Below, piece after piece: positions 1-9,598 of a stretch of 49,548 nucleotides of DNA. How positions within the stretch are numbered: position 1 is the first letter of the stretch; each line of letters opens with the position of its first letter. Below the pieces are notes generated by a model. That model saw only the letters and a program-made list of their open reading frames with translations, was not told the origin of the DNA and made no database searches. The translations under genes were made by a program, and so were the position numbers. This stretch comes from Melioribacteraceae bacterium (GTDB lineage: Bacteria > Bacteroidota > Ignavibacteria > Ignavibacteriales > Melioribacteraceae): positions 1-49,548 of the forward strand of contig JANQLA010000324.1 in NCBI GenBank assembly GCA_028280855.1, read 5' to 3'.

Positions 1-2
1 CC

Positions 3-2933
3 AATGGCTGGATTGAGGGAAACGCAAATGATTTTAACAGTGAAATTGCTTTGGACAAAAAAGCAATTCTGGAATTCATTCAAAATTCTCAGCCAAAAGA
101 ATGGCAACTGCTTAAATCCTATTACAAAGATGAAGTTGAAAACAAATTTTTCCAGCGTCTCTTTAAGGAATTAGATTTACGTGGAATGCTTGACGTAATC
201 CGGCACGGAATAACAGACAGTGGTGTTAAGTTCAAACTTGCTTATTTCAAACCGGATAGCGGACTTAATCCTGATACAATTAAACAATACAGTTTAAATA
301 GGCACTATGTAACAAGGCAAGTTTATTTTTCCACAAAAAACAAAAAAAGTATTGATCTTCTTCTGTCTTTAAACGGTTTGCCGGTTGCAACTATAGAACT
401 CAAAAATCATTTTACCGGGCAAAGAGTAAAAGAAGCGATTGAACAATATAAAACCAGCCGCGATCCGAAAGAGTTGTTATTCCAATTTAAGAAAAGAGCC
501 ATTGTTCATTTTACAGTCGATCCCGACGAAGTATTTTTCACAACAAAATTAGAAAGCAGTAGCACAAGATTTTTCCCATTCAATAAAGGTTACAATAACG
601 GCGCCGGCAACCCACCCGCAAAAGATTACACAACTTATCGTTCAGCATATTTTTGGGAAGATATTTTGTCGGTTGATAGCTGGTCGGAAATTATCGGCAG
701 ATATATACATCTTCAAAAAGAGGAATACACTGTTGATGGTAAAAAGTATTACAAAGAAGCAATGCTTTTCCCAAGATTCCATCAACTTGATGTTGTAAGA
801 AAACTAATATCGGATTCTAAAAAAAGCGGAAGCGGTCAAAGATATCTCATTGAACATTCAGCCGGTAGCGGGAAAAGCAATTCTATTGCCTGGCTTTCTT
901 ATAGATTGTCTTCACTTTATGACGAATCTGATAATAAAATTTTTGACTCGGTAATTGTTATTACAGATAGAAATGTTCTGGACACACAATTACAAAATAC
1001 TATTTATCAATTTGAACATAAATCCGGCGTGGTTCAAAGGATAGAAGTCGATTCAAAACAGTTAGCTGAAGCAATTACAAATGGCATTAGTATAATTATA
1101 ACAACACTTCAAAAATTTCCTTTTGCCCTAAATCATTTATCTGAAATACCTGACAGAAAGTATGCTGTTATAATAGATGAGGCACACAGCAGTCAAGGCG
1201 GTGAAGCAAGCCGGAAAATGACCGAAGCCCTTGTAGGTAAAGATGTTTCTTTAGAAGAATCTGAAAAAATAGAGAGTGAAATTGAAGCTGATGTTCAAGA
1301 TGAGGAAGATTATATAAGGGAAATAATTCAAAAGAGAGGTCCGCAAGCAAATATAAGTCTCTTTGCATTTACGGCAACTCCTAAACCAAAAACTCTTGAG
1401 GTTTTTGGAACCAAGGATAAAGAAGGCAAACCTCAACCTTTCCATCTTTACTCAATGCGCCAAGCAATTGAAGAGGGATTTATTCTTGATGTACTAAAAA
1501 ATTATACAACATATGAAACCTACTTTAGATTCAGTAAAACCATCGAAGAAGACCCGGAATTAAACAAAAAGAAAGCGGTAAAAGCTATAGGCAGATTTGC
1601 TTCGTTACATCCTACTAATATTGCTCAAAAAACTGAAGTTATGGTTGAGCACTTCCGCCAAATCACGATGAAGAAAATTGGCGGGAAAGCAAAAGCTATG
1701 GTCGTAACAGCATCACGTAAACACGCTTTAAAATTCTATCTGGAGTTTAAGGATTATATAAAAGAAAAAGGTTACAAGGGCATAAGACCGCTCGTCGCGT
1801 TCTCCGGTTCTCTAATTGATGATCTTTTTCCAGATGGTGTAACTGAGCCACAATTAAATAAATTCGGAGAAAAAGAACTGCCGGAAAAATTTGCGTCAAA
1901 CGAATATCAAGTTTTACTCGTTGCTGATAAATACCAATATGGATTTGATCAACCGTTATTACATACAATGTACGTTGATAAAAAACTCTCCGGTGTAAAA
2001 GCTGTTCAAACATTATCTCGTTTAAACAGAACTTATCACGGCAAGGAAGATACTTTTGTGTTGGACTTTGCCAATGATAGACAGACTATCATTGATTCAT
2101 TTCAGCCTTATTACGAAATGACAATGATGAGCGACGCTACTGATCCGAACCATCTTTATGATTTGAAGGGCAAAACAGATTCGGCACAAGTGTACTTCCA
2201 ATCAGAAGTTGATGCATTTTCTAAAATATTCTATAAACCGGGAAGCGCATCGGTACGTGATCAGGGAAAATTATACGCATACATTGATCCTTCCGTTGAT
2301 CGTTTCAAACAGTTAGATGAAGAGAAACAAGATGAGTTTAAAAAATCTTTAACTTCATTTACACGTATATATTCTTTCCTTTCTCAAATTATGCCTTTCC
2401 AAGATGTCGAGTTAGAAAAATTATATTCTTTTGGAAGATTTCTTTTAACCAAACTTCCTAAAGTAGATTATACAGAAAGACTAAAATTGGATAACGAAGT
2501 TGCTCTTGAATATTACCGTCTGCAAAAAATTGCAGAAGGTGATTTAGTTTTACAGATACAAGGTAAACACGAACTCGATCCAGTTACTGAAGCAGGTATT
2601 GCAAGAGAAAAAGAAGAAAAAGATAAACTCTCAAACATCATTTCACTTCTAAACGATAAATACAATTTTGATTTTACTGATCAAGATAGATTGTATTTTG
2701 AACAAATTGAACAAGCACTTTATGAGAACGATGAATTAAAAGTCCGTGCAAAAAACAATCCAATAGAAAACTTCAAATATGCTTTTGATGAAGTATTTAT
2801 TCAAACGTTGATAGATCGTATGGACGCAAATGCAGAAATATTCGATAAAATTATGGTTGATAATGAATTTAAGGCAGATATAAAAGAATGGATGACAAAG
2901 AAAATATATGAGAGATTTAATGAAATCCCATAG
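3..2933 (+). CDS. hsdR: Type I restriction endonuclease subunit R (5' end outside window)
   Basis: This is the motor and nuclease subunit of a type I restriction-modification complex; it translocates DNA with ATP and cleaves unmethylated DNA away from the recognition site. The reading frame is open from base 3, so the true start lies upstream; the TTG at 51 is only an internal codon. Visible in order are the PD-(D/E)xK nuclease core (IDLLL then IELKNH, near 350-410), Walker A (AGSGKSN, near 860-885), the DEAH box (IIDEAH, 1170-1187), motif III (FTATP, near 1365) and the helicase C-terminal motifs (QTLSRLNRT, near 2007-2033). At ~977 codons, with a few dozen residues probably missing, it fits the usual ~1000-residue family length. 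hsdM and hsdS would be expected upstream, outside the window. The nuclease gene that follows starts 21 bp after the stop. Confidence 0.95.
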   Translation, partial: NGWIEGNANDFNSEIALDKKAILEFIQNSQPKEWQLLKSYYKDEVENKFFQRLFKELDLRGMLDVIRHGITDSGVKFKLAYFKPDSGLNPDTIKQYSLNRHYVTRQVYFSTKNKKSIDLLLSLNGLPVATIELKNHFTGQRVKEAIEQYKTSRDPKELLFQFKKRAIVHFTVDPDEVFFTTKLESSSTRFFPFNKGYNNGAGNPPAKDYTTYRSAYFWEDILSVDSWSEIIGRYIHLQKEEYTVDGKKYYKEAMLFPRFHQLDVVRKLISDSKKSGSGQRYLIEHSAGSGKSNSIAWLSYRLSSLYDESDNKIFDSVIVITDRNVLDTQLQNTIYQFEHKSGVVQRIEVDSKQLAEAITNGISIIITTLQKFPFALNHLSEIPDRKYAVIIDEAHSSQGGEASRKMTEALVGKDVSLEESEKIESEIEADVQDEEDYIREIIQKRGPQANISLFAFTATPKPKTLEVFGTKDKEGKPQPFHLYSMRQAIEEGFILDVLKNYTTYETYFRFSKTIEEDPELNKKKAVKAIGRFASLHPTNIAQKTEVMVEHFRQITMKKIGGKAKAMVVTASRKHALKFYLEFKDYIKEKGYKGIRPLVAFSGSLIDDLFPDGVTEPQLNKFGEKELPEKFASNEYQVLLVADKYQYGFDQPLLHTMYVDKKLSGVKAVQTLSRLNRTYHGKEDTFVLDFANDRQTIIDSFQPYYEMTMMSDATDPNHLYDLKGKTDSAQVYFQSEVDAFSKIFYKPGSASVRDQGKLYAYIDPSVDRFKQLDEEKQDEFKKSLTSFTRIYSFLSQIMPFQDVELEKLYSFGRFLLTKLPKVDYTERLKLDNEVALEYYRLQKIAEGDLVLQIQGKHELDPVTEAGIAREKEEKDKLSNIISLLNDKYNFDFTDQDRLYFEQIEQALYENDELKVRAKNNPIENFKYAFDEVFIQTLIDRMDANAEIFDKIMVDNEFKADIKEWMTKKIYERFNEIP

Positions 2934-2954
2934 TAATAATAAATAGAGTAATTA

Positions 2955-3851
2955 ATGGCAGATATCAAATTATTCAGTACCAATAACAACAAAGTAAAAG
3001 AACTGATCGGAAAATCAGTAAAACTGGAGAAGTCGCTGCAGCGTTTATTTGAGGCTAATCTGGAAACATTTCTTGGTGTTAGGTTTCTTGCCTCGGAATA
3101 CGATCTTGGATTGGTTGACAAAGGTAGGATAGACACTTTAGGACTTGATGAAAACAACTTTCCTGTAATTATTGAGTATAAAAAGTCCATGAGCGAAAAT
3201 GTTGTAATCCAGGGATTGTTCTACCTAAACTGGCTGCTCGATCATAAAGCTGATTTCCAGTTGCTGGTTCAGGAGAAATTGGGAAAAGATCGCTCGAAAA
3301 TAATTGAATGGAGCGGAGCGCGTTTGATTTGCATTGCAGGGAATTTTTCAAGATACGACAATCACGCTGTTACACAAATTGATCGCAATATTGAGTTATA
3401 CCGCTATTCCATTTTTACCGATTTAATTTTGCTTGATTTGATTAACAGGGTCAATCAAAGGAAAGCCGCGGTTAATAAAATAAAAAACACTAAACGACCA
3501 ACAGTTTCAGACTATTATGAAAAATGCAGCCAGGAACTTAAGGATATTTACGACGAACTAAAAAAGTTTATGTTTTCTCTGAGTGACGAAGTTGAACTAA
3601 AAATACTGGAAAGGTATTATGCTTTCAGGCATATTAAAAATTTTGCTTCATTAAAGTTTCTGCCAAAGAATAATACAATTGTATTATGGCTGAATCTTAA
3701 CTTAAAAGAAATGAAGCTGGAAAAAGGATTTTCAAAAGATGTTTCGAACATAGGGCACCATGGAACCGGTAATGTGGAGATAAGAATCAGATCAATGGAG
3801 GATTTTGAAAAAGCAAAACCCTTAATCACAAAAAGTTATGAGTTGAGCTAG
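2955..3851 (+). CDS. NucS-like PD-(D/E)xK nuclease with C-terminal DUF5655
   Basis: The 298-residue protein has two parts. Residues ~1-150 look like the DUF91/NucS-type endonuclease core: a basic helix region, then RIDTLGLDENNFPVIIEYKK (from base ~3129), in which the spaced Asp and the ExK give a PD-(D/E)xK active site. Residues ~185-298 match DUF5655, a domain often found fused to such nucleases or to predicted transport proteins, with the characteristic ALRHIK-like (here AFRHIKNFASLKF) and GHHGTG segments. It begins 21 bp after hsdR on the same strand, so it is probably co-transcribed with the restriction locus, which suggests a defence or DNA-repair role. That role is inferred from context; the nuclease fold is the well-supported part. 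Confidence 0.8.
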   Translation: MADIKLFSTNNNKVKELIGKSVKLEKSLQRLFEANLETFLGVRFLASEYDLGLVDKGRIDTLGLDENNFPVIIEYKKSMSENVVIQGLFYLNWLLDHKADFQLLVQEKLGKDRSKIIEWSGARLICIAGNFSRYDNHAVTQIDRNIELYRYSIFTDLILLDLINRVNQRKAAVNKIKNTKRPTVSDYYEKCSQELKDIYDELKKFMFSLSDEVELKILERYYAFRHIKNFASLKFLPKNNTIVLWLNLNLKEMKLEKGFSKDVSNIGHHGTGNVEIRIRSMEDFEKAKPLITKSYELS

Positions 3852-4046
3852 CAATAATTATTCAAGGTGAAATGTAATTTTAGGCGCACCGGTGAAATCA
3901 GTATATGATGAAAAAATAGACACCGATTACTTTAGCGAGTAATGGAAAAGCAAAAGAGCTATAAAAACTTGATACAATGTATTCCGAGGTATAAAAAATG
4001 AAATAAAGCCACCCCTCTCATATCCCACCATAAAGGATGAGAAGTC

Positions 4047-4406
4047 ATGAACAACCCAAGAATGCATAACAGAAATGAACTGATAGAAAGAAGAAAAGAA
4101 CCGCGTAACAATCCAACCTTAGCAGAAAAACATCTTTGGAGATACTTATAATACTCTCAGCTTTCCGGAAAAAGTTTAGAAGACAGCACAGCATTGGTAA
4201 TTATGCTGTTGACTTTTTTGCACTAAAAAGAAGCTTGTAATAGAATGTGACGGACAATTCCACTTTGAAGAAGAAAATATTAAATATGAAAAAAAATAGA
4301 ACAAACTATTTGGAAGATCTTGAATAAATATAATTATATTTAAAGATCAAGAAAATCTTTATGATACTGAGGGAGATTAAGAGATATAGAAAAAATTTTA
4401 AAATAA
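4047..4406 (+). pseudogene. DUF559 (Vsr-like) endonuclease-domain gene, multiply frameshifted
   Basis: The ATG at 4047 opens a frame reading MNNPRMHNRNELIERRKE and then LAEKHLWRYL, the typical N-terminus of DUF559 proteins, before a TAA at 4149. Further family pieces follow in shifted frames: RRQHSIGNYAVDFFA (near 4171-4225), KKLVIECDGQFHFEEENIKY (near 4229-4290), TNYLEDL (near 4300-4325), and FKDQENLYDTEG then RDIEKILK ending at 4406. Each transition needs an indel or a stop-to-sense change, so at least four lesions are present. An intact family member of about 115-120 residues would carry an ECDGxxH nuclease motif; here that motif survives but cannot be translated as one protein. Confidence 0.85.
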
Positions 4407-4506
4407 TACACCACCCCTTTTAATTCCCCTTCCTGCCTTGAGGAGGTCGGTGATAGAGAGTAAGCAACTAAATATTTTTGCCAATAAATTTTCGGAGGGC
4501 TATCGA

Positions 4507-5508
4507 ATGAGTAAAAACACACCTAAAGAAGAACCATCTAAAAAGCAAGGAAGTGAAAAATTCCTCAATTGGATTAAGAATAATCCGTTTGTAATAATTG
4601 CCGCGTTGTTTGTAACACTTGGTTTTATTGTATTCGTAACATACCTGATCATTTTGTTTAATTCCGGCTACCGGGTTGATGCCGCGAATGTTGACCTCAA
4701 AGGCACAAGTTACATAGGCGATTTTATCGGCGGGGTGGTTGGCGCTATATGGTCGCTGGCAGGCGTACTCCTTCTATATGCCGCGTTAAGATTCCAGAAG
4801 AGAGTTTTTGATCTGCAACGGAAAGAAATGACAAACACCCTGGGGGTAAACAAACTACAGCGTTTTGAAAACACGTTTTTCCAGATGCTGGACTTCCATA
4901 AAAAGATTACCGGTAATATGAAGCATGATTTTAAAGAAGACAACGGGGATAAAAAGGAATTTCAAGCGACACAGTTCCTTGAAAAAGCTTTTAATACTTT
5001 CGGGAAAATGTATAACTATGTGAAGAATGACGCTGAACCGGATGAGATAAAAAATTTGGACGATGTCAATTTTAAAATGTTAAAGTCTGTAAAGAATGGA
5101 AAAGATAAAGTTAGTAAAAAACAATTAACCGCTGTTTACTGCATTTTCAAAAAGCAATTCGGACTCCAATTAAACCATTACTTCAGGTTTACTTATAATA
5201 TCCTGGCTCACATAAAAAGAGGTGAAGAACAGATTGATAATTTTAAACGGAAAATGTACGTTGACATTTTAAAATCGTCTATGTCCAATATAGAAATTGT
5301 ATTGAGTTTTTACGATGCGTTAAGTTATGACGACTTTCATAATCTGTATAAGAAGTATAACATGAATAGTAATCTTTCCAAGAATGAGTACCTAAAAGAA
5401 GAGCATAAGGATTTAATGAATACTAATGAAGAATCATACACTTGCGATAAGTTGTTAAAAGAAATAGGTAACGCTGAAGGTAATGAAACACAGAATACGC
5501 AAAGCTGA
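4507..5508 (+). CDS. Putative phage abortive infection membrane protein (putAbiC family)
   Basis: The 333-residue protein matches the putative abortive-infection family related to lactococcal AbiC. It has a basic, Lys/Pro-rich cytoplasmic tail, a first membrane helix (FVIIAALFVTLGFIVFVTYL, residues ~25-50), a second (GGVVGAIWSLAGVLLLYAAL, residues ~75-100), then a long charged cytoplasmic domain beginning with an RFENTFFQMLDFHK segment typical of the family. I chose the ATG at 4507 because GGAGG lies just upstream; an upstream TTG at 4438 in the same frame sits inside the flank of the preceding pseudogene. Such proteins are thought to stop phage development at the cost of the cell; the mechanism here is unknown. 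It stands alone between two broken genes. Confidence 0.8.
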   Translation: MSKNTPKEEPSKKQGSEKFLNWIKNNPFVIIAALFVTLGFIVFVTYLIILFNSGYRVDAANVDLKGTSYIGDFIGGVVGAIWSLAGVLLLYAALRFQKRVFDLQRKEMTNTLGVNKLQRFENTFFQMLDFHKKITGNMKHDFKEDNGDKKEFQATQFLEKAFNTFGKMYNYVKNDAEPDEIKNLDDVNFKMLKSVKNGKDKVSKKQLTAVYCIFKKQFGLQLNHYFRFTYNILAHIKRGEEQIDNFKRKMYVDILKSSMSNIEIVLSFYDALSYDDFHNLYKKYNMNSNLSKNEYLKEEHKDLMNTNEESYTCDKLLKEIGNAEGNETQNTQS

Positions 5509-5604
5509 TAATGAATTGACATTGCGCAGCCGGCTTAATGTTTTTAAAAAATCACTTAAGTCTAATTAAGAGTTTTTGGCACTTTTAAATGGCAATGAAC
5601 TTAG

Positions 5605-7001
5605 ATGAGAATATACTTCGGCCTAGCTAAAAACATACTTGATGCAAAAAGTGGATTTAAGACAATTGTTTTGGACTATACCTGATTAATTTTACAGAGG
5701 AGTTTACTGAGGAATTAAAAAGAAAAATAATTGATTTTTTTGAAATTAGGATTGCAGATATTATGTTTGTATTAAAATACCCGGCAGGCCTCTCGAAGAA
5801 GCCCAAATTGTCGGGTTTTTAGTTTTAAAAACGACGAATTCTATCCTTCCAATGAAAGTGAATATTATATCAAAAAATAATTTTTGGCTCATCCTTCTGT
5901 TTTGGACAGAGCCGGAGCCGACATTGCTATACAAAGCCTGACTTTGCAGAATGAAGGTTGGGAGAGAGAGGAAAACATTAAGCCGCCGGAGGAACCGGAT
6001 TTTAATTTGCCGGATGTTCGCAAAAACCATCTTCAGTAACTTATACCGTACAGGATGATCAAAAAATAGTCTTGCCTGACGCAGAATCATCATGGTATTT
6101 GGTGAAAACCGGTGATAATGAATTCCGGGGTAAGAAAATAGAGCTTTTCTCCGGAAGCTTAAAAATTGCTAAACCAGTGCGTGATGAATCCATTAACATA
6201 CCTGTTTTAAGTGCAATTGATACTTCTAGTATAAAACAGATGGCTCTTTTTGATGTCTTCAATCAGCAGGAATTGAGCGCTTCTTTAATAAATCAAAGAA
6301 TTGTTTTCAAAGTTAATCCGTATCTCACTTTTATTTTGTCGAAACTTGATAGTGAAAGTGTTTACACCTTATTGAAACACCATGAAAATTTCGAAGACCA
6401 AATATGGGAATTAATTGAACACACACCGGAAATCAGTAAAATGAGAAATGAGCTCAAATCTGAAAAAGGGGAAAAGTATTTTGTAAGTGCAATGTCAAAT
6501 ATTGACTGGCTGCCGGCATTAACCGTTTATGACGGTCCTTCAATGCATCACAAATCGAATGATACGGTTTCTGTATACCTTGCCGGTTATGCAAAAGGAA
6601 ATAAAATGTTGAATTATTGGTTAACGACCTTCAACGGTGCAAACCCCGATTCCGTTAAAATGTATGCTCGTCTTAGTGATGCCAAATCAGGCGATAAGAT
6701 CGATAGCTTCGTTATAGATATAAATCCAAATACTATGTTTTTCTGGACGAATGTTTGGGCAACTCATGACGAGTTCAAAACTTTCTGGAAACAGGTTCAC
6801 CCAAAGAAAGCTATACCATCGCTGCTATTGGCGGATGCGGGCATAATAGTAAGGACTGCATTATTTGGCTACACGTACAGCAGCGATATTCTGTTAGGCA
6901 CCAGCCCTCGAAATTATATAATGATACGAAGCGATATATTTCAATACGCTTTCCCACCCGGTCAACCCGTGAGCGCATCAATAGGAAATTTTTTTGAGTG
7001 A
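5605..7001 (+). pseudogene. Unknown ~460-residue protein, 5' part frameshifted, last ~330 codons open
   Basis: I do not recognise the family. The frame that ends at 7001 is open from 6006, and a TTG at 6072 could start a 309-residue protein, but it has no ribosome-binding site. Upstream, protein-like segments lie in different frames and appear to belong to the same ancestral gene: MRIYFGLAKNILDAKSG (5605 on), INFTEEFTEELKRKIIDFF (5685 on), EEAQIVGFLVLK (5795 on), NDEFYPSNESEYY (5830-5868), a TAA at 5878, and then, still in the same frame, LDRAGADIAIQSLTLQ and NLPDVR up to about 6021. The reading then jumps to the frame of the long open part. The open part has no evident signal peptide, membrane helix or catalytic motif. 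It may be a dead gene or a shortened gene still expressed. Confidence 0.55.
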
Positions 7002-7060
7002 AATGAATCTTATTAAATCAATTTACTCTTTGGATTATCAAGAATTGGAGTGTATAGGAA

Positions 7061-7390
7061 ATGGCATTTAATAAAAGCCTTGCCCAGGTAATAAGAGATA
7101 ACACGGAAAACATTCCAGAAATAGTTGAAAAGAAAATGTTCGGCGGTGTTGCATTTATGCTCAATGGGAATATGTCTATCGGTGTTCACAAAGATTTCTT
7201 GGTTATTCGTGTTAACCCGGAATTGCACCGGGAATTTTTAAAGGAGCCAAACATTAGTGAATTCAACATTACAGGCCGCTCTATGAAAGGATGGCTAATG
7301 CTCTCCCCCGAAGGACAAAACAACGAGGAGTATTTAAACATGTGGATAAACCGCGGGCTTGAATTTGCTAAAACATTGCCTCCAAAGTAG
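7061..7390 (+). CDS. TfoX N-terminal domain family protein
   Basis: The 109-residue protein is a stand-alone TfoX-N domain. The conserved core KKMFGGVAFMLNGNMSIGV (residues ~24-42) is the family signature, and GRSMKGWL near residue 70 is the second conserved block. Full-length TfoX/Sxy activates competence genes in gamma-proteobacteria, but single-domain members like this are widespread and of unknown function, so no competence role is claimed. The ATG at 7061 follows TTGGAGTGTATAGGAA, a usable ribosome-binding region. It lies 59 bp after the broken gene and 51 bp before thrC, all on the plus strand. Confidence 0.85.
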   Translation: MAFNKSLAQVIRDNTENIPEIVEKKMFGGVAFMLNGNMSIGVHKDFLVIRVNPELHREFLKEPNISEFNITGRSMKGWLMLSPEGQNNEEYLNMWINRGLEFAKTLPPK

Positions 7391-7441
7391 TTTGAAACTA
7401 GTATATTTCAAGTGAATTTTTCATATAATTTTGGATTTTTA

Positions 7442-8614
7442 ATGACCTACTTCACCCACCTGGAATGCGCTTATTGCAATAAAACTTTTGATAAAAACAA
7501 ACTCTGGAACCTTTGTACGGAATGCGGTAAACCTTTACTGGCACGTTATGATTTAGACAAAGCAAAAGCAGGATTACAAAAAGAACAATTGAAGAACCGC
7601 GACGAAACTCTCTGGCGGTACCGTGATATGCTGCCTGTTATCAATGATAAGTTTATTCTATCTTTTGGAGAAGGTTATACACCGCTAATAAAAGCCGAGC
7701 GACTGTCCAACGAAATTGGATGCAACAACCTATACATAAAAGAAGAAGGCGTTAATCCCACAACATCTTTCAAAGCTCGCGGTTTATGTATGGCTGTTTC
7801 TCGGGCTTATGAGCTGGGAGTAAAGGAGTTGTCAATTCCATCGGCCGGTAATGCCGCCGGTGCTATGAGCGCTTACGCAGCACTTGCCGGAATAAAAGCA
7901 CATGTATTTATGCCGCAGGATGTTCCGCAGCCATTCATTTCAGAATGCAAGGCGCTTGGCGCTGAAGTAAATTTAATTGACGGTCTCATTACCGATTGTG
8001 GAAAAATCGCAAAAGAGTTAGTGGATAAATACGGACGCTTCGATGTTTCGACGCTCAAAGAGCCGTACCGGATCGAAGGCAAAAAAACAATGGGCTACGA
8101 GCTTGCCGAACAATTGAACTGGCAATTACCTGATGTAATCATATACCCGACAGGCGGCGGAACAGGCCTTATCGGAATGTGGAAAGCGTTTGACGAAATG
8201 GAAGCGCTCGGTTGGATTGGCTCCAAACGTCCGCGCATGGTAACAGTTCAATCTACGGGCTGCGCCACGATGGTTAGAGCCTTCGAACAAGGTACCGAGT
8301 TTGCCGAACCCTGGCAAAATGCAAAAACAGTTGCAGACGGCTTGCGGGTACCTGCAGCAGTCGGCGACTTCTTAATTCTCAGGTCGCTTAGGGAAAGCAA
8401 CGGAACAGCAATTGCTATTGACGATGATGAAATGATTGATGAGGCAAATAGAATCGGGCGAACGCAAGGTTTGTTTGTTAGTCCCGAAGGTGGTGCGTCT
8501 TTAGCTGCGTTTATAAAATTGAAACAAACAGGTTGGATAAAGCCTGGGGAAAGAATAGTACTGTTCAATACGGGCAGCGGTCATAAGTATATGCACTTGT
8601 GGAATAAGTATTAG
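7442..8614 (+). CDS. thrC: Threonine synthase
   Basis: A PLP-dependent lyase that converts O-phosphohomoserine to threonine in the cytosol. The N-terminus carries a four-cysteine zinc ribbon (CAYC, then CTEC, residues ~8-30), followed by the fold-type II PLP domain. The PLP lysine is in TTSFKARG (near base 7770), and the phosphate-binding glycine loop is PTGGGTG (near 8149). The conserved tail SPEGGASLAA is near 8485. At 390 residues it is normal for the zinc-ribbon class. I prefer the ATG at 7442 to the upstream GTG at 7412, because the upstream ten residues are hydrophobic and unlike the family. Other PLP lyases of this fold are a less likely alternative. Confidence 0.9.
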   Translation: MTYFTHLECAYCNKTFDKNKLWNLCTECGKPLLARYDLDKAKAGLQKEQLKNRDETLWRYRDMLPVINDKFILSFGEGYTPLIKAERLSNEIGCNNLYIKEEGVNPTTSFKARGLCMAVSRAYELGVKELSIPSAGNAAGAMSAYAALAGIKAHVFMPQDVPQPFISECKALGAEVNLIDGLITDCGKIAKELVDKYGRFDVSTLKEPYRIEGKKTMGYELAEQLNWQLPDVIIYPTGGGTGLIGMWKAFDEMEALGWIGSKRPRMVTVQSTGCATMVRAFEQGTEFAEPWQNAKTVADGLRVPAAVGDFLILRSLRESNGTAIAIDDDEMIDEANRIGRTQGLFVSPEGGASLAAFIKLKQTGWIKPGERIVLFNTGSGHKYMHLWNKY

Positions 8615-8654
8615 TTAGTCTTAATAATATTATATCAACAATCGAAAATTCTTA

Positions 8655-9335
8655 ATGAACATGTTTAGCGATAGAATAACCGAATTCTTTTTTGGATTAG
8701 AAGTTCCTGGTAATCTTCCCGGTCGAGTTGAAGCAATTAATCCTTACAGTAACAACTTATCGGCTGTGTGTGTAAAATCTTTTTACTCCGCTTTTTACAA
8801 TGATGCAAATAAGCGGACATATATTATCGGCATTAACCCCGGACGCTTCGGCGGCGGTATTACCGGAATTGCATTTACCGACCCGGTTAATCTTGCAAAA
8901 GAGTGCGGAATACAAAATGACTTTCAACAAAAACAGGAACTCTCTTCTCGCTTTATCTACAAAGTAATTAATAGGATGGGCGGAACAACGGATTTTTTCT
9001 CAAAATTTTTCCTATCCGCACTCTATCCTCTTGCGCTTATTAAAGACGGGAAAAATTATAACTACTATGACAGCTCAAAGATGTGGAAATATCTAAAACC
9101 GGAAATATTAACAACGTTTAAAAGTCAGCTTAATGCCGGTGCTAAAAACAATGCAGTAATTTGTCTAGGGAAGAGAAACGAAAAGTATCTGAATGAAATA
9201 AATAAAGAGCTAAAGTATTTCGAGGAAATAATTACGCTGGATCATCCGCGGTATATAATGCAATATAAATCCAAGCAATTAGAGAACTATATTGACGAGT
9301 ATATTAGAGCGCTCAATTATGCTTCGGAATTGTAA
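8655..9335 (+). CDS. SMUG2-like uracil-DNA glycosylase family protein (DUF4918)
   Basis: The 226-residue protein belongs to the DUF4918/SMUG2 branch of the uracil-DNA glycosylase superfamily, which removes deaminated bases from DNA. Motif 1 is GINPGRFGGGITGIAFTDP (from base ~8830), with the Asn-Pro-Gly loop that contacts the uracil. Motif 2 is LDHPRY (near 9238), the minor-groove intercalation loop. It follows thrC by 40 bp and converges on a small minus-strand gene, with one base between the stop codons. The exact base preference of this branch cannot be read from sequence. Confidence 0.85.
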   Translation: MNMFSDRITEFFFGLEVPGNLPGRVEAINPYSNNLSAVCVKSFYSAFYNDANKRTYIIGINPGRFGGGITGIAFTDPVNLAKECGIQNDFQQKQELSSRFIYKVINRMGGTTDFFSKFFLSALYPLALIKDGKNYNYYDSSKMWKYLKPEILTTFKSQLNAGAKNNAVICLGKRNEKYLNEINKELKYFEEIITLDHPRYIMQYKSKQLENYIDEYIRALNYASEL

Positions 9336-9336
9336 T

Positions 9337-9495
9337 TTATTTTATGTGCAATTCCTGCAATGCCATGCCGATGGCCGTTTCAATCGAATACCTCTCTTCG
9401 AGGTAATCAAATACATGGTCTAAAAATTTTTTCTGCTTGTTTTTGGGAATAACTACTCCGTAAAACGCGCGGGCAATTTCCAATACTTTTTTCAT
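9337..9495 (-). CDS. Small hypothetical protein, 52 residues
   Basis: On the minus strand, an ATG at 9495-9493 opens 52 codons ending in TAA at 9339-9337. The protein starts MKKVLEIARAFYGVV and later reads YLEERYSIETAIGMALQEL, which looks like two amphipathic helices. GGATGG lies a few bases upstream of the ATG, a plausible ribosome-binding site. The ORF fills most of an otherwise empty gap and ends one base from the glycosylase stop, a typical convergent arrangement. I do not recognise a family. It could be a small regulator, but that is a guess. Confidence 0.5.
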   Translation of the reverse strand: MKKVLEIARAFYGVVIPKNKQKKFLDHVFDYLEERYSIETAIGMALQELHIK

Positions 9496-9598
9496 GATTC
9501 CATCCAAGTAAACCTGTTGAACTTATTATCGAAAATAATCTCAAATTTTATACCGGCAACAATTATTTTGATTTAAGCGATTTTTCTAAATTTATAGG

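Noticed and set aside
7061..7390. Competence regulator role for the TfoX-N protein
   Set aside because: Only the N-terminal domain is present and no competence genes are nearby.
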